This document shows, one piece after another, positions 45,101 through 57,891 of a DNA stretch of 64,000 nucleotides (position 1 is the first letter of the stretch; each line of letters begins with the position of its first letter). Source of the stretch: Lepidonotus clava (Eukaryota > Annelida > Polychaeta > Phyllodocida > Polynoidae); the NCBI GenBank assembly GCA_936440205.1, contig OW387135.1, positions 29,056,792 through 29,120,791 on the forward strand. The letters are read 5' to 3'. A model generated the notes under the pieces. It did not search any database. It saw nothing but the letters and a program-made list of their open reading frames with translations, and was not told where the DNA came from. Position numbers and translations under genes: made by a program.

Positions 45101-48100
45101 GGGAGATGAGATAACACTTTGGTCATCAAGATTTTTTTTCAGATTGTTTCTGGCATAAAATAAATTCTTCTAAATTTTTAAAGTTTGACCCAGTTATCTA
45201 GGAACCCCATTCACGCTACTCACCCCGAACCCACCTTACCTAATACATAACGAGTCGCGCGGCTTGTCCCCCAGTCGCAGTGAACTCACGCACGGCCTAT
45301 AGCCTATAAGTATAAGGATCATTGAATACTGAAGAGTAGACTATTCCTTGGATGAAATTATTCAAATCTTACACTTTTGTTTTACCCTTACACTGCTTTC
45401 CATTATTCAGCTCCACACCGATGTTGTGCCTAAGACGGCTGAGAATTTCCGAGTGCTGTGTACGGGCGACCGAGGCTTTGGCTTCAAGGGGAGCAGCTTT
45501 CACCGCATCATACCTGGCTTCATGTGCCAAGGTGGGGACTTTACACACGGCAACGGCACGGGCGGCAGGAGCATCTATGGAACCAAATTTGCGGACGAGA
45601 ACTTCGAATTAAAGCACACAGGCCCAGGTAAGAAATCATGTGGCTTTAGTCTGAAAGTCAAGGTAGCCTGTAAATAAGGTGTGGCTCTGGTTAAATGCTT
45701 GAGTGGATATTTGATTGCATTGGCAATTTTTTTTTTTGAAAATGTTTTTTAAAAAAGAAAAACAAACAAAAAGGTCAGTCATTTCCTTGCCAAATTAACA
45801 TTTTTATTATTATTTTTTTGTTGTTGGGGGGGTGGGGGCATGCACCCTGGTCCTTTTTTCCCCTTTTTTTTTAAATTCACTCTAAATTGTCACACTAAAA
45901 TGTATTTGGTAACGTGACCACCGTTAGTTAAGAAACCATACAAGGAATCGTCAGAGATGGTCAGTGTATTTGTACCAAGGCCAGACTAAAAAAAAATTCT
46001 GTTTCCGGTGGACCGCCCGACTGGGTGTAAAACCCCCGACTGGGAGCATTTTTTTCAGAATTTTTTTTTTCCAATTTTTTTTAGTACATTCCCTACCCAA
46101 AAAAAAAATCTTAAAAAAAAGAAATCCCGACCTCCCGACTGGCCCTTTTAAAAGCCAGTCGGTCCACCGGAAACAGAATTTTTTTTTAGCCTGACCCAAT
46201 GTGCGACGTTTTGTACTCTAAAATTAATGTGAATAGGACGAAAACTGTAGAAGAGTTGAACGTCGAGCAAATGTCCGACCTGGGAACACGGTTTTGCTAC
46301 GGTGGCATATAATCGTTGTGATGAGATTAAGAGCCCAGCCACCACAGCTTCACCGTTGGCTCTTCTGCTTTGTATTAAATCAAAGAGCCGTGAAATTGGT
46401 GCAGTTTTGACCCTTCCCCTCTCCCCTACCCCGTCCCCTATTGCTTCTGCAGCTACCGGACCCTAGGCCAGGGGTCCAGAGAGTCGGAAAATTTTTGTTG
46501 AGATAGTCTGCAATCACTTGTGATGGATTATTATAAGGCATCGCTTCCGACTATTGCCGTGTTTGCCAAATTGTTAGACTTCGTGCAGATTTGGCTAAGT
46601 GATCTGATTTTAGTGATCACCATGTGATATCATAGCCATCACCATGTGGTCCGTAGGTGACGAGATATGAATAAAGAATATATAACCAAATGTTGTGAAC
46701 ATGACATTGTAGGTGCCGGAGGGTATTGAAACACTATTTAACCATGAACATGTTGTCTTAAGCATTGAAAAATGAAATCATAAAGGATCATACATGTGGC
46801 CGGGCATATAAGATTTCCGCGGAAACGCGGAATTCTGCGTTTTTTGGGTGTCCCTAGTTATATCTATAAAGTTTTGTAGCTAATGGTGGGGACTCCCTCA
46901 ATCAGTCATGTCTTTAGCCATTTAATTCTCTTTGTTCGGATGACCGGTTACACAATCCCATGCTAAGTAGTTGAAGGGTATTGTCCACCAATTGTTGTTA
47001 GAATCAGGCAGTGTGAGAAGCTAGAAGTAGGTTACATAATCATTACCTAAGCCAAACAGCCCTTACCCCTCCACATTAGGACCTCCACTGTCACCTGCAG
47101 GTGAGCAGTTCTAGGTGGGTGAGTGATAGATCACTCAGGACTAGGTGCATGGCAGTTTATGCATGGACCGAGTAGTAGCCCTTTCTTAAACCCCTCCCTG
47201 AGTTGTGTGTGACAGCAGAAATTGTGGTGGTGGTTAGTACTTATTGCCCATAAAGTCTTCAGGTAGAATAAGAAGGGCCTTCAGTTTACTGAGGGACGAC
47301 CATTACTCATACATGAGCGAAACTTTGAAGCTATTTTGCTTCTTGTTGATTTTTTTTATCACTTTTGAGATTCGTCCATTCCAAAGAGAAAATATTTTTT
47401 CTTCAGGGGTTGGGGGTCGCTCAACAATTTTTGTAAAAAGATTAAATATGTGTGAATAATTTTCCAATTCTTTAAGATAGATTTTTTATATTCTACCTTA
47501 GCGAACATCTAATGCATTAATTTCCCTACTCAAAAATTAGGGTTGTATCTGTTTTTAAGCAATTTTATTATTTTTCCGGGGAAATGACTTTCCATGACTT
47601 ACATGCCTGAATTATTGGCGGCCAGTCACTTTCTGCGTACTGTACTGTCATATGCGCAGCCTTTATTGATCTCCTTGATATAACTCATTATGACAATTAT
47701 AGTTTTTACAAACAGCTTTTGATACAATTGAATGTACATTAATGGAAATGGGTGAAACCAGTTAAGGAATTTTCTTTGTAGTTTGTGAAGAATTTCTGAC
47801 CCGTCGAGTAAGCCGACCACAATGATAGATAAAAATCGAGTGTGTATGCTTAGAATCTGTAAAATGAGTGTCTAATAAATTAATTCTCATAAAGGAACGT
47901 AATAGTATACAGTAAGAGTCTTTGTTTTAATGAAGCCCTGGCAACATAATAAGATGATCTACATTCGGAAATGACCGTTTGTAATTTCTCAGCTCCATAG
48001 CCTGTTTTGAAATATACTTTGGTATTATGCAATTGGTTGACTCTTTGTGGGTGAACTCAACTTAGAAATATTATTTTTATTATAATCTGACTTCCATATC

Positions 48101-49090
48101 ATTGATGTGTCCTTATCAGTGCAAAATATATCTCTCGTTTTAAGGTTAAAATTGAGCCAATTTAGCTGGATTTTGATCAAGACTGGAATATTCAGGATCA
48201 CGTTGCATTGCAGAAACCTTAACGGGTTTTTTCGCGTTGGAGCTTTGGACTTCCTCATTGTAGATCTTTTTATTATTGCGTCTATCTTGTGAAGGAATTA
48301 ACTTAATCTAAATTCATACTTTCAGGCATTTTGTCGATGGCGAATGCCGGTCCCAACACCAACGGTTCTCAATTCTTCATCTGCATTGAGAAGACTTCAT
48401 GGTAAGCTCTTTTTGTATCTTGGCGTTTAGACATGTTTCGTCAGTGTGGCGCCCTGCTAGCGTTAGGAGTCTGAACTTAAGCTATCCTTTAAACAAAATA
48501 ACATTTTTTCTTTTTGTAGTAAGTTTATCACAGAAATTTTCACAATAAAAAAAAACTCAAAAAGAGAAGGACAAAAGACCTGCTCAGTCGGACGGTAGAC
48601 GGGAAACAGACTTTTTTTTAAAAAGAGTGGCCGTATAGGTTCGGTTACTTATTAGTTCCATAGGCTAAAGGTTTCGTGTTTAAAGGCCTCCATGGCAGTG
48701 TCTCCTGCGCAGACTCCTGAGTAGCTTGTATAATGTTGAATGGTATTTTGATGAGTATGGATATTCATGTTTTTAAGATATTTCTAAACTGTACAGCTGG
48801 TGCATTATCATGTAAAAACTATGTCACTGTTCGAAATAGCATTTTCACTCCGAGACAGTACTTCATTCTCTAACAATTTGATGTTACATTAACGCTGTGA
48901 ATGTTTTGTTTCTAGGTTGGACGGGAAGCACGTTGTATTCGGCCAAGTGGAGGAAGGAATGGACATTATTAAGAAGATGGAAAAACTAGGTTCCCACGCT
49001 GGAAAGACGTCTCAAAAAGTGACCATTACCGATTGTGGCGAAATTATACCCGAGGTGGAGGAGGAGGAGGAGGCGCCCACCACGCCTTAA
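42101..49090 (+). CDS. Cyclophilin A-type peptidyl-prolyl isomerase, copy 2, acidic tail
   Basis: Four coding exons, 42101-42175, 45411-45627, 48326-48401 and 48916-49090, encode 180 residues. The active site is complete: [15 protein letters not shown] (R57), [15 protein letters not shown] and [10 protein letters not shown] (W123), shifted by two from human PPIA. The second exon is 217 bp, exactly the sum of exons 2 and 3 of copy 1 (31 + 186), so the intron between KTA and ENF is missing while the other three match in position and phase. After the normal end (TDCGEII) there is an extra tail of about 15 residues with [13 protein letters not shown]. No signal or transit peptide follows from the ATG at 42101; there is no upstream in-frame ATG. 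It is a diverged tandem paralogue, cytosolic by its sequence, possibly with a nuclear or protein-specific role through its tail. Confidence 0.94.
44060..44235. mobile_element. Dispersed element GGGTGTAGG...TCTACACC, copy 1
   Basis: Starts GGGTGTAGGTGGGGGGTC, ends TTAGGTCTACACC, with ATGTCGCC(A/C)TGTC repeated inside. The same layout occurs at 51689-51869. Confidence 0.65.
44563..44882. mobile_element. MITE family CAGGGTACC, full copy
   Basis: 320 bp, ends CAGGGTACCAACC and GGTTGGTACCCTG, perfect inverted repeats, flanked by TGAATA (44557-44562, 44883-44888). Inside, CACAGGGAAAA-type repeats. Lies in intron 1 of cyclophilin 2. Confidence 0.9.
45981..46194. mobile_element. MITE with 34-bp inverted ends, intron 2 of cyclophilin 2
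   Basis: Left end CCAGACTAAAAAAAAATTCT, then GTTTCCGGTGGACC; right end GGTCCACCGGAAAC, then AGAATTTTTTTTTAGCCTGA. The arms agree except for one or two bases. Inside, CGACTGGG repeats and A/T tracts. High arm identity implies a young copy. Confidence 0.88.
46365..46450. repeat. Dispersed repeat fragment (second copy)
   Basis: Partner of 6110-6195: AATCAAAGAGCCGTGAAATT then a CCCTTCCCCTCTCCCC-type run. Confidence 0.5.
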
Positions 49091-49293
49091 CGAACAGTCA
49101 ACAGTTTAATTTGCTACTTTCTACGTGTTGACATCATGACTGAATTATTTATATAATAAGATGTTAACTCGAGGCATCATGTTGTGGAGGTGGCGTTTGT
49201 ATTTCCCATATTGGAAGACTTCTTTCATTTCGGTTTTCTACACTTTATACATGTGTGTACAATGGCTTATGTAACTGACGAAATAATGTGCTC

Positions 49294-49299
49294 AATAAA
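49294..49299 (+). terminator. Poly(A) signal of cyclophilin 2
   Basis: AATAAA 204 bases after the stop, followed by GTGTGTTA, a plausible GT-rich downstream element. Confidence 0.7.
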
Positions 49300-51239
49300 T
49301 CGTGTGTTACTAAAAAGTATTCCCCTATTTTTGATAATTCTGAAAAGTTGTTTTTATAAGAGATTTTTTTCTGTTTTAATTAAGGGCTCTTTCATTGGTA
49401 GAATCCAAATTAAAAGTAGGAAAATTAGTTTCAGAGTCACATTTTTTATGACTTCATTGTATATACAGATTTCCTATGTGTTACTTCATACTTATTCTCT
49501 AGCTTCAACTGTCATCTATGGACTGTCTATATGTAACATCAGGCAATGTATGTGTATGTGAATCATTTAAATATACATTTAACGTTTTATATCTCATGTT
49601 TTTCTAGACACCCCACCCCACTTTTAGCATGTAATTTGCATCAGAAATGTACCCCTTGACCCTAAAGTACACCACAAAGTGTACGTAGTGAATGGTCGGC
49701 TCCATAGTAGATTCAGAAGTTTAATAATCATAACGTAAACCTGGATTTGACGGAGATGAGGTGTAAACGTCAATCAGGGATGCAAGTTTTCCGATTTTTG
49801 TCGGATTTCCGATTTCTTTTCTCTGACACCCTCAAAAATCGATTTCAAAATGTTATGTTCAGGACATGTTTTACAACGTGTTAGGATACATTCTTTATGC
49901 AATTTCCGATTTTTTTTCATTTTCCCTTACTTACATCCCTGTCAAATGAGATTAAGACTGGCCTACAATAATCGTATTTCCAAAAAGCGACATAAGTACA
50001 GAAACCTTGGTTAAATATGTATGTGCCATTGTGCTTGCCGCAAAGCCTTTTCTATGTTCATCGAGCCATCCTCAGTTTTTGCAGGGCCGACCGGCTGGGG
50101 TTGTAAACCGAGACAATTTCGCGAGACTTGGATGCATGCTTTGGAAACAGATAATGGGGAATGGCAAAATGTGTATATTAGGAGTGCTATTTTTAGAATA
50201 TCTATAAATATAATTGCTTAGCTGCTCTTTTTTTTCTGGATTTCGCCAGTCCATTATGAAAATAAAATAAACATTTCCTCTTTTGCAAAGTGAGCAGCTT
50301 TGTGTTTCAACTTGTGCTGAGCCATGTTAACCAAACTTGACGTTTTCTGGCGAATATTTCCACTCTTTAAGTTTTAGACTGAAACTTGGGAAATGCCCTT
50401 CCTAAGTTTCCAGATTTTTCACCTCTCGTAAGTGGCATCTCCGCCAAAGGTTAATCAACTGAGAAAATAAGTAAATTTTGTCTATATAAACTAAATTATC
50501 AAACTTTGGTAAACGCACAGATAAAACTGTTAGGCCCACCCTATGTTGATTCCTATTATCATGGCTATTAGCACTTAAAAGGGTTGGTGTTTAGTTTAGA
50601 GGCCATCAACAATTGTCATGAAACGTTATAGGTAGGGGAGCACTTTTAAATCTACCGCTGGGAACGGACTTGTGCCTTTTGTGAAATCGCCTCAAGGCTC
50701 GAAGAATCATCATTTTGTAGGGACTACCATATAACAGCCCCTTGATAACAGGGGATTTAGGGGGCGTGGCGTGCACCACCACCCCTTTCCATTTCGGACA
50801 AATTTAGATTCTTTAAATGTAAAATTCAGGAATAACTTATTGGGCGCCCCCTATCTGGTAGCGACACCCCCTCCCCACCCTCGCCCATTTTTCCAAAATC
50901 CCGGATTCGCCGTGATTAGTCTCCAACATCTAAGAAAAGCAATATACCCCGGGATCACAAATGCGTTGGGGCCTAATTGCTGTGTTTGTTCTGACTGTCA
51001 AATCTAATCCTACAGTAAAGGAAAGTCATGAAGAGTGCCCGGGAGCATAATGAAATATCCTATTGCTTATATCTCACTGCACATTAATTTTATACTTGAA
51101 ATAGCTCATGCTGTTGCATCTATATGGATATCAATAATATTCATTGCATTGTCTGATGCACTGTTTTGATAAATAGAATTATTAACCTCAACTATTTAAC
51201 CGTACTGAACACAATAATCAAGCACACACAAGCATGCAT
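49300..51239. other. Intergenic stretch after cyclophilin 2
   Basis: No gene seen. Contains the MITE at 49775-49941, a CAGAGATGCC-family remnant near 50335-50440, and a GGGGGCGTGGCG...ATTCGCCG repeat fragment near 50755-50915. Confidence 0.5.
49775..49941. mobile_element. MITE family CAGGGATG, copy 3
   Basis: 167 bp, ends CAGGGATGCAAG and CTTACATCCCTG. Flanks TCAAT and TCAAA may be a decayed target duplication. It shows the undisturbed length of the family. Confidence 0.85.
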
Positions 51240-53530
51240 CAGATACATTCCTCACAACATTCATACAATCTCACCTTGCATTCCTGAACGTGCCCATTAT
51301 TTTTTCACATTGTATCCCTCAACAGGCCATGGATTTGCACCGTGTATTCCCTAGTATGCCCATACATTTTCGCCCTGCATTCCTTAACATGCCTATGCAT
51401 TTTCCCCTTGCATTCAGTAATACATGTACATCAACAAATGAGCACTTAAAATCCCTCAACACCCCACAACTTTTGCCTTGCATTCATTTTGTCATTGAAT
51501 TCCTAAAAATCCCCATGAATCTACATCTTGCACTCCTTATTTCACCTGTACATTCTCAACTTATGTTCCTTTACACAGCCATTCATTTACATATTGCATT
51601 CTTTTAAATTTCCATACATTACTGCCTTTCATTCCTTTACACACCTGGATGTTTTCATCTAGAGTTCCTTTATACACCTACTCTTAGGGGTGTGGATGGG
51701 GGGTCTCCGTGTGGCGCCTTCGAAATTAATATTTCATAATGTCACCCTGTTGAATTTTAGAATAAGCCATGTCGCCCTGTCCAATTTAAAAATAGGCCCG
51801 TGTTGCATGTCCTAAGCCCTAAAAAAGGCCATGTCTCCCTGTTGATTTTAGGGGTCTACACCCATACTCTTTTTGATCATGCACTCCTTAACACATCCAT
51901 ACATTTTCACCTTACATTCCTTTACACATTCAAACATTTTTACCTTGCATTACTTTACATTCACATGCTCTCTCACCTTGCACTCTTTAATAAACTGCCA
52001 TACATTTTTACCTTGCACTCCTTAACACCTTGCATTTCTTTACATTCACATTCACATGTGCTATCACCCTGCACTCTTTGATATAGCCATACATTTTCAT
52101 CTTGCACTCCTTAACACATTGCATTTCTTTACATTCACATTCACATGCACTCTTGCCCTGCACTCTTTGATACAGCCATACATTTTCACCTTGCACTTCT
52201 TAACACCTTGCATTACTTTACATTCACATGCACTCTCACCTTGCACTCTTTTATATACTGCCATACATTTTTACCTTGCACTCCTTAACACCTTGCATTT
52301 CTTAACATTCACATGCACTCTTGCCCTGCACTCTTTGATATAGCCATACATTTTCATCTTGCACACCTTAACACATTGCATTTCTTTACATTCACATTCA
52401 CATGCACTCTTGTCATTCACTCTTTGATACAGCCATACATTTTCACCTTGCACTCCTTAACACATCCATACAATCATTTTCACCTTACATTCCTTAACAC
52501 ATCCAAACATTTTTACCTTGCATTATTTTACATTCACATGCACTCTCACCTTGCACTCTTTGATACTGCCATACATTTTCACCTTGCACTCCATAACACC
52601 TTGCATTCCTTTACATTCACATGCACTCTCACCCTGCGCTCTTTATTACAGCCATTCATTTTCATCCTGCACTCCTTAACACATCCATACATTTTCACCT
52701 TACACTCCTTGAAACACTCATTCACTTTCACCTTGCATTCCTTTACATAACCATATATTTTCACCCTGCACTCCTTAACACATCCATACATTTTCACCTT
52801 GAATTCCTTTATAGATCCATACATTTTCACCTTACATTCATTTACATTCACATGTATTCTCCTATTGCACTCTTTGATACAGTTAAACATTTTTACCTTA
52901 CACTCTTAAACAAATCCATATATTTTCATGTTGCATTCATTTACACAAACATACATTTTCACCTCAAATTCCTTTATACATTCATACATTTTCACCACAC
53001 ATTCCTGTACATTCACACACACACTCTATTTGCTCTCTTTCATACAGCAATAATTTTTTACCTTGCACTCCTTAACACATCCATACATTTTCACCTTGCA
53101 TTCCCTCACAAATTCATACATTTTCACGTATTCCTTTACATCAATATACACTCTCACCTTGCACTCTTTGATACAGCCACACATTTTCACCTTGATTTCT
53201 TTAACACATCCATAAATTTTAACGTACCTTACACTCCTTATCACAGCAAGACGTTTTCAGCTTACATCTTTTACACATTCATACATTGTATTCCTTCACA
53301 TCCAAATGCACTATCACCTTGCACTCTTTGACACATCCACACATTTTCACCTTGCATTCTTTAATGTGCTTATAAATTTTCACCTTGCATTACTTAACAC
53401 ACCTATTCATCTTTTTTCTTTGCAATCTCTAGCATTCACATACATTGTCAACCTCACTTCCTAGCATGTGTGCACACATACATTTTCATCTGTCATTCTC
53501 AATACGATTTTCAGTCCCTAAAACACATTA
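51240..53530. repeat. Diverged minisatellite, units of about 33 bp
   Basis: Variants of CATACATTTTCACCTTGCAC followed by TCCTTAACACATC recur throughout, mixed with CTTTGATACAGC and CTTTACATTCACATGCACTC variants that form a longer composite unit near 51960-52620. Because 33 is a multiple of three, open frames of up to 236 codons arise by chance (HFHLALLNTSI-type 11-residue repeats) on both strands. A 180-bp mobile element sits inside it. Confidence 0.85.
51689..51869. mobile_element. Dispersed element GGGTGTGG...TCTACACCC, copy 2
   Basis: Starts GGGGTGTGGATGGGGGGTC, ends TTAGGGGTCTACACCC, with ATGTC(G/T)CCCTGT repeats. Inserted in the minisatellite; pair of 44060-44235. Confidence 0.7.
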
Positions 53531-56500
53531 AATGTACACCATGATTGTGTACCTTGAACAGAATATACATGCCAAGTCTGGCATCTTTTTTCCGAAAACT
53601 TGGTTCACTACACACCTTTCTTGCAATTACAGATGCACCGTATATGACACACTCTCACCATTCAAAATGGAACAGTTCACCTTTCCAAATGAGTCCCCTT
53701 TACTTATAAGCTCCCTTATTTTTACCATAAAACTTGCACTCATTTTTTGTGTTCTTACATAAGAACAATTTATTCACATTCAAGCTTTCACTCACTGAAT
53801 CACTCCGGATCCCTTCTTGTTAAGTCACTCAGTCATGCCTCACTGTCAGCCGCAACTCCATTCCATCATTCACACCGTCTGTCCTCCAAAATCTTTCTTT
53901 CATTACAACATATAGATATAACCGTAATTTCAAACATATTTCTGCTGAAAACCACGAATTCAAGCTCAACACATTCATCCTCTTTTCCTTTGCAGACAGA
54001 CTATTTCATTCATTCAAACATCCATTCATTCATACATCAACACCATCCATTAATTGATCTAATACACTAAAATGAAACATCAGTGTCATACAGGACTTCC
54101 TTCCAAACTCTTTTCTGGCGAACATTCGAAATCCAAACCCATCTCATTCATTCATTAATCCATTCAGCTTATTCCTTGGCAAGTGCATTCCTTCATGCAT
54201 TCACTCACCAATTCATCCATTCATCCCTAACATTCATCCATCCATTCATTTTCCAATTATTTTGAATTCATCCATACACCCAGTTATCCATTAATCATCC
54301 ATTTGGCATTGGCAAAGCAGACATGATCGCATTCATATATCAAAATACATTTTGATTCCATATTCCAACTCGGTCATTCCAATGCTCAATTCTCACCCAT
54401 AACAATCATATTCAATAAGTCACACATAAAGCATTCAATAAACATTCATCCAATATTGCAACTCAAAATACTCATCAAATGCTTTATTAATTCTGGTAAA
54501 CATACACACATCAACTGACTTACCATACTTTTACCTAAACAATTCCCAAACGTCCCATTCACTTACCACATACAAAAGAAACATCACTTACATTCTGCAA
54601 GGAAAAATACAAGTAAAGTCGATTGTAGCAGATCTATCGCATGCTTAGTTCCATTTTAATAATGTCGGCGAACTTATGGTCTGGGCTGCCTCCAAGGCAA
54701 ACGCCTCTATATTTTGTTTGCTTTTTCATCTTTAAAGATTTAGAAATAGATGAGCACTGGAAGAGAGATAATCGTCTTGGTCCAGGAACGTTCTACCAGG
54801 TCCTTACCACTCGATGGGAGACATGATACACTAGTCCTTGTCTGTAATACCCTTTACCCGTTAGAATTGTACGTTCTTTTACTTCTGGTTAACAGTCTAT
54901 CTGAATATCCACAAACAACGACTCTGACAGTTTGATAGGAGGCTTTTTATTGTCTAGGATGAAGAACGATGAAGATGACAATCATGATAATGATGCAAAG
55001 ACAGCCCAATATGTGGCATGAGTAACAATGAAAGAACTGCCCTCGTCACAGGCAGCGCTGGCCTTGGCTTGAACAATGCAACCAAGCGAAAGGGTCAAAT
55101 AATCTCCTAAGTTGTCATTACATAACTTGTGACACAAGAAAACGAAGAAGTGTGACCATTACTTTGAACTTAAGGCTATAATTCCTTTGGAGTTTCACAT
55201 TTTATTTCTCAAAACTTATATTTTTAAACAGATTGATTTCCATCACCTGGGATGTCAATGTTTTAGCATAATTATGATCACAGTTTAGCCTGATTTAAAT
55301 GTATTGCCAATTCCTTTCCTATGATGCCAGTTGCAATGCTACTAACATACTGTTATATCTTAATTTGGCACTGTTTTATTTTTTTCATTTAGTTATAAGC
55401 TATGCCTTTGATGTATTGGAAGGATTGCAGGCGGATACATTCAGACACTCGTTTTGAAACGCAACCATAAAGCTAATAAATATGTTATTTTCCATCTCGA
55501 CTTTTGCTTTACCTTCACGTTTCTGCCATGTATAGTTAGCTGAGAGCTATATACACTTTGAGTTTATTGAACATCAGATTTAGAATAAGCGGACACGGCA
55601 GATAACGACTACTTTCTGAAAGTCAGTATATCTTCAATAACTGCACATGAGGAAAGCACTAGCTTTTCAAAACACCAAGGGGGTGTTAACTGGGTTATGT
55701 TTTTATATTCCTTGACAAGGTAGGATCGGACAGATAGAAATTAAGGCATCGTAATGGAACACAAACGAATTCAATTCCTTCTAATGGGAACTTCCCTGCC
55801 GTTCTTTTAAGAAAAATTTAGTGACTTTTTTTGGTCGTAAATCCATCCTTTTTTTCATTTTAATTGTTAAATTCTACAAAGCCGCAATAAAGAAACCAAC
55901 ATTAACTTCTCCTGTTTCGGGAATTATATATTAATCAAGAGAAAATCTATAATTTGAAAAATGTAGACCTTAACATGTAATAATGTTCAAAAAATGAGTA
56001 TTTATCTTGAGGTTTCACCACCTCAACACAATCATCCTTGCATCCTAACAAAACAAACAACCACGGTTCCTTCAATGTACCCTAAACATGTACAAATATA
56101 CATACTGCTGAGATATCAAATACCGCCAACTAACAAGGTGACTTCCCTTTCTATCCCCTCAATTATTCTGAAAACTTATAATTACACCACGACTTGTTCT
56201 ATCCATAAAAATTTTGTTTAAAAATACGAGGGGTTGTTGGTTAGTTCACCTTATTGTTCGCCAGTGATATGGTCTGTATGACGTAGGGTTGACAAACAAT
56301 TGATCCTCTTATCTGCATAGCCCAAACTTAACGTACATGGCTGGTGTCTTTTAGAGCCATCAGCTCTAAGAAATACAACGACGTCAACACTAACATTCTT
56401 AGGTACATACCAGCCCGAAACAACACAAACAGTGAAGGCGATGTCGGTGCACTTCATATAATCTAATATTAAACTATTTAAAATCGAATCTCCTTGCATG

Positions 56501-57891
56501 AAACAATAAAATAAATTAAGAATTAATCATTCAGAAATATCTTAGCTTAATTTTAACAGTGAATAAGCTGGGGAAATTGTGACGTTAAGAAAACAACATA
56601 GCAATAAGTGACTTGAAAGTGTAGAACGTTTTACGATGCCCACTCACCCATTTGTGCTAAGGGACACTATGCATATTTCGAAAATAACCGATAAAACGGT
56701 TGATAGCTCAGCATAACGAAGAACTGTTACCATGGCAACAGTTCATTATAGGGTAAGAGGTGTTGTGGAGTTAGTATCGCTAGAGCCATAATATGTCCTA
56801 AAGGTCTGAACTATGAACTTGTTTTAATCTTAATAACATAACAATTACAAACACTAATGACTTTCCGTATTTTTAACCCAAATCATTTTAAGATTTCTTC
56901 TATTTCTTTTTGTCCATCAATTACCAACTAACATTGTTTTTGCAGGTAAAATTGTTTGGGGGAATGGGGGGCGGGGGTTAATTGATAGTGTGCACCGATT
57001 ATCAATCAATGGCATAATAAGCAAAGGGTGACGGTCGATTCTTGGTTATTATAGCAAGAGCTTGGACTTATGGATGCTTACATGGTAGCATGTCAGGTGA
57101 ATACATACAGATGAGAACGATGACTTATGAAACTTGACATGAGATATGCAGAAACAAACATTTCGTTTTGATACCAGTGTCATTGGCATTTAACCTACGA
57201 CTTGGGTCCCGACGTCATCCACGTGAGGCCGTATATATTATGACTTGCCCAAAGAGGTGACAAATTATATTGCAATTTTCTCCCATAGTTAAATCATATC
57301 GCACAATTACAGGTCCATTACTCCGAGTTTGTGCTGACCAGGATAAGCGAAAATATGCATTCTTTATGCTTTTCGGTAGCTGGGCTAAAGGAAAGCCCCT
57401 CGCCACTCATCTTTTAGGTTTAGTAACGTCATCGTTTGAACACTTTTTCATCGTCTTTTATTGGTCAAGCAAACCATACCAATCGACAATCAAACAATTC
57501 TTGTCCTGGCTTGGCCTGTCAAGTTCTGTTTACTGTTTATGAATAAAACTCTCCATTTGGTCATTGTCATTGTGGTTTCATCATTCTGTGGTGATCATAT
57601 GATATCACGGGATTTGGCCTACGTCCTGCCACTGGCCATCGTCAGGTATCCTTGCAATATCATACAACAAGTCTTGTGATTGGCCCATTCTGAGGTCACA
57701 TGACTCAACCGAGCGTCCTGATTGGTTTATCCCTAGAAGCACGAGGTATCTTAGAGTCACTCTTCGTACGTCTAGAAGATTATCACATTAACATTAGGCC
57801 GCATCACAGTCTTGACAGTCTTGGTCTGGAATAGGCCCCAAAGAAGACTGGGGCCGAGAGAATAGGCTCTGAGGTCACGAGCAAGTTGCAC
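53531..57891. other. Intergenic stretch, no gene seen
   Basis: 53.5-54.5 kb continues as CATTCATTCA-rich low-complexity sequence. 54.6-57.8 kb is AT-rich without supported exons. TTTATT at 57457-57462 (AATAAA on the minus strand) could be the poly(A) signal of the DLG5-like gene. An X-box lies at 56726-56739. Confidence 0.5.
56726..56739. promoter_or_regulatory. RFX X-box motif inside a palindrome
   Basis: GTTACCATGGCAAC, same as at 33388, here within GAACTGTTACCATGG plus CAACAGTTC, a 24-bp near-palindrome. No gene start is known next to it. Confidence 0.45.

Noticed and set aside
52621-53331. 236-codon plus-strand frame and its neighbours at 52056-52750, plus minus-strand frames at 52579-52890
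   Set aside because: They are translations of the 33-bp minisatellite, open in several frames and on both strands.
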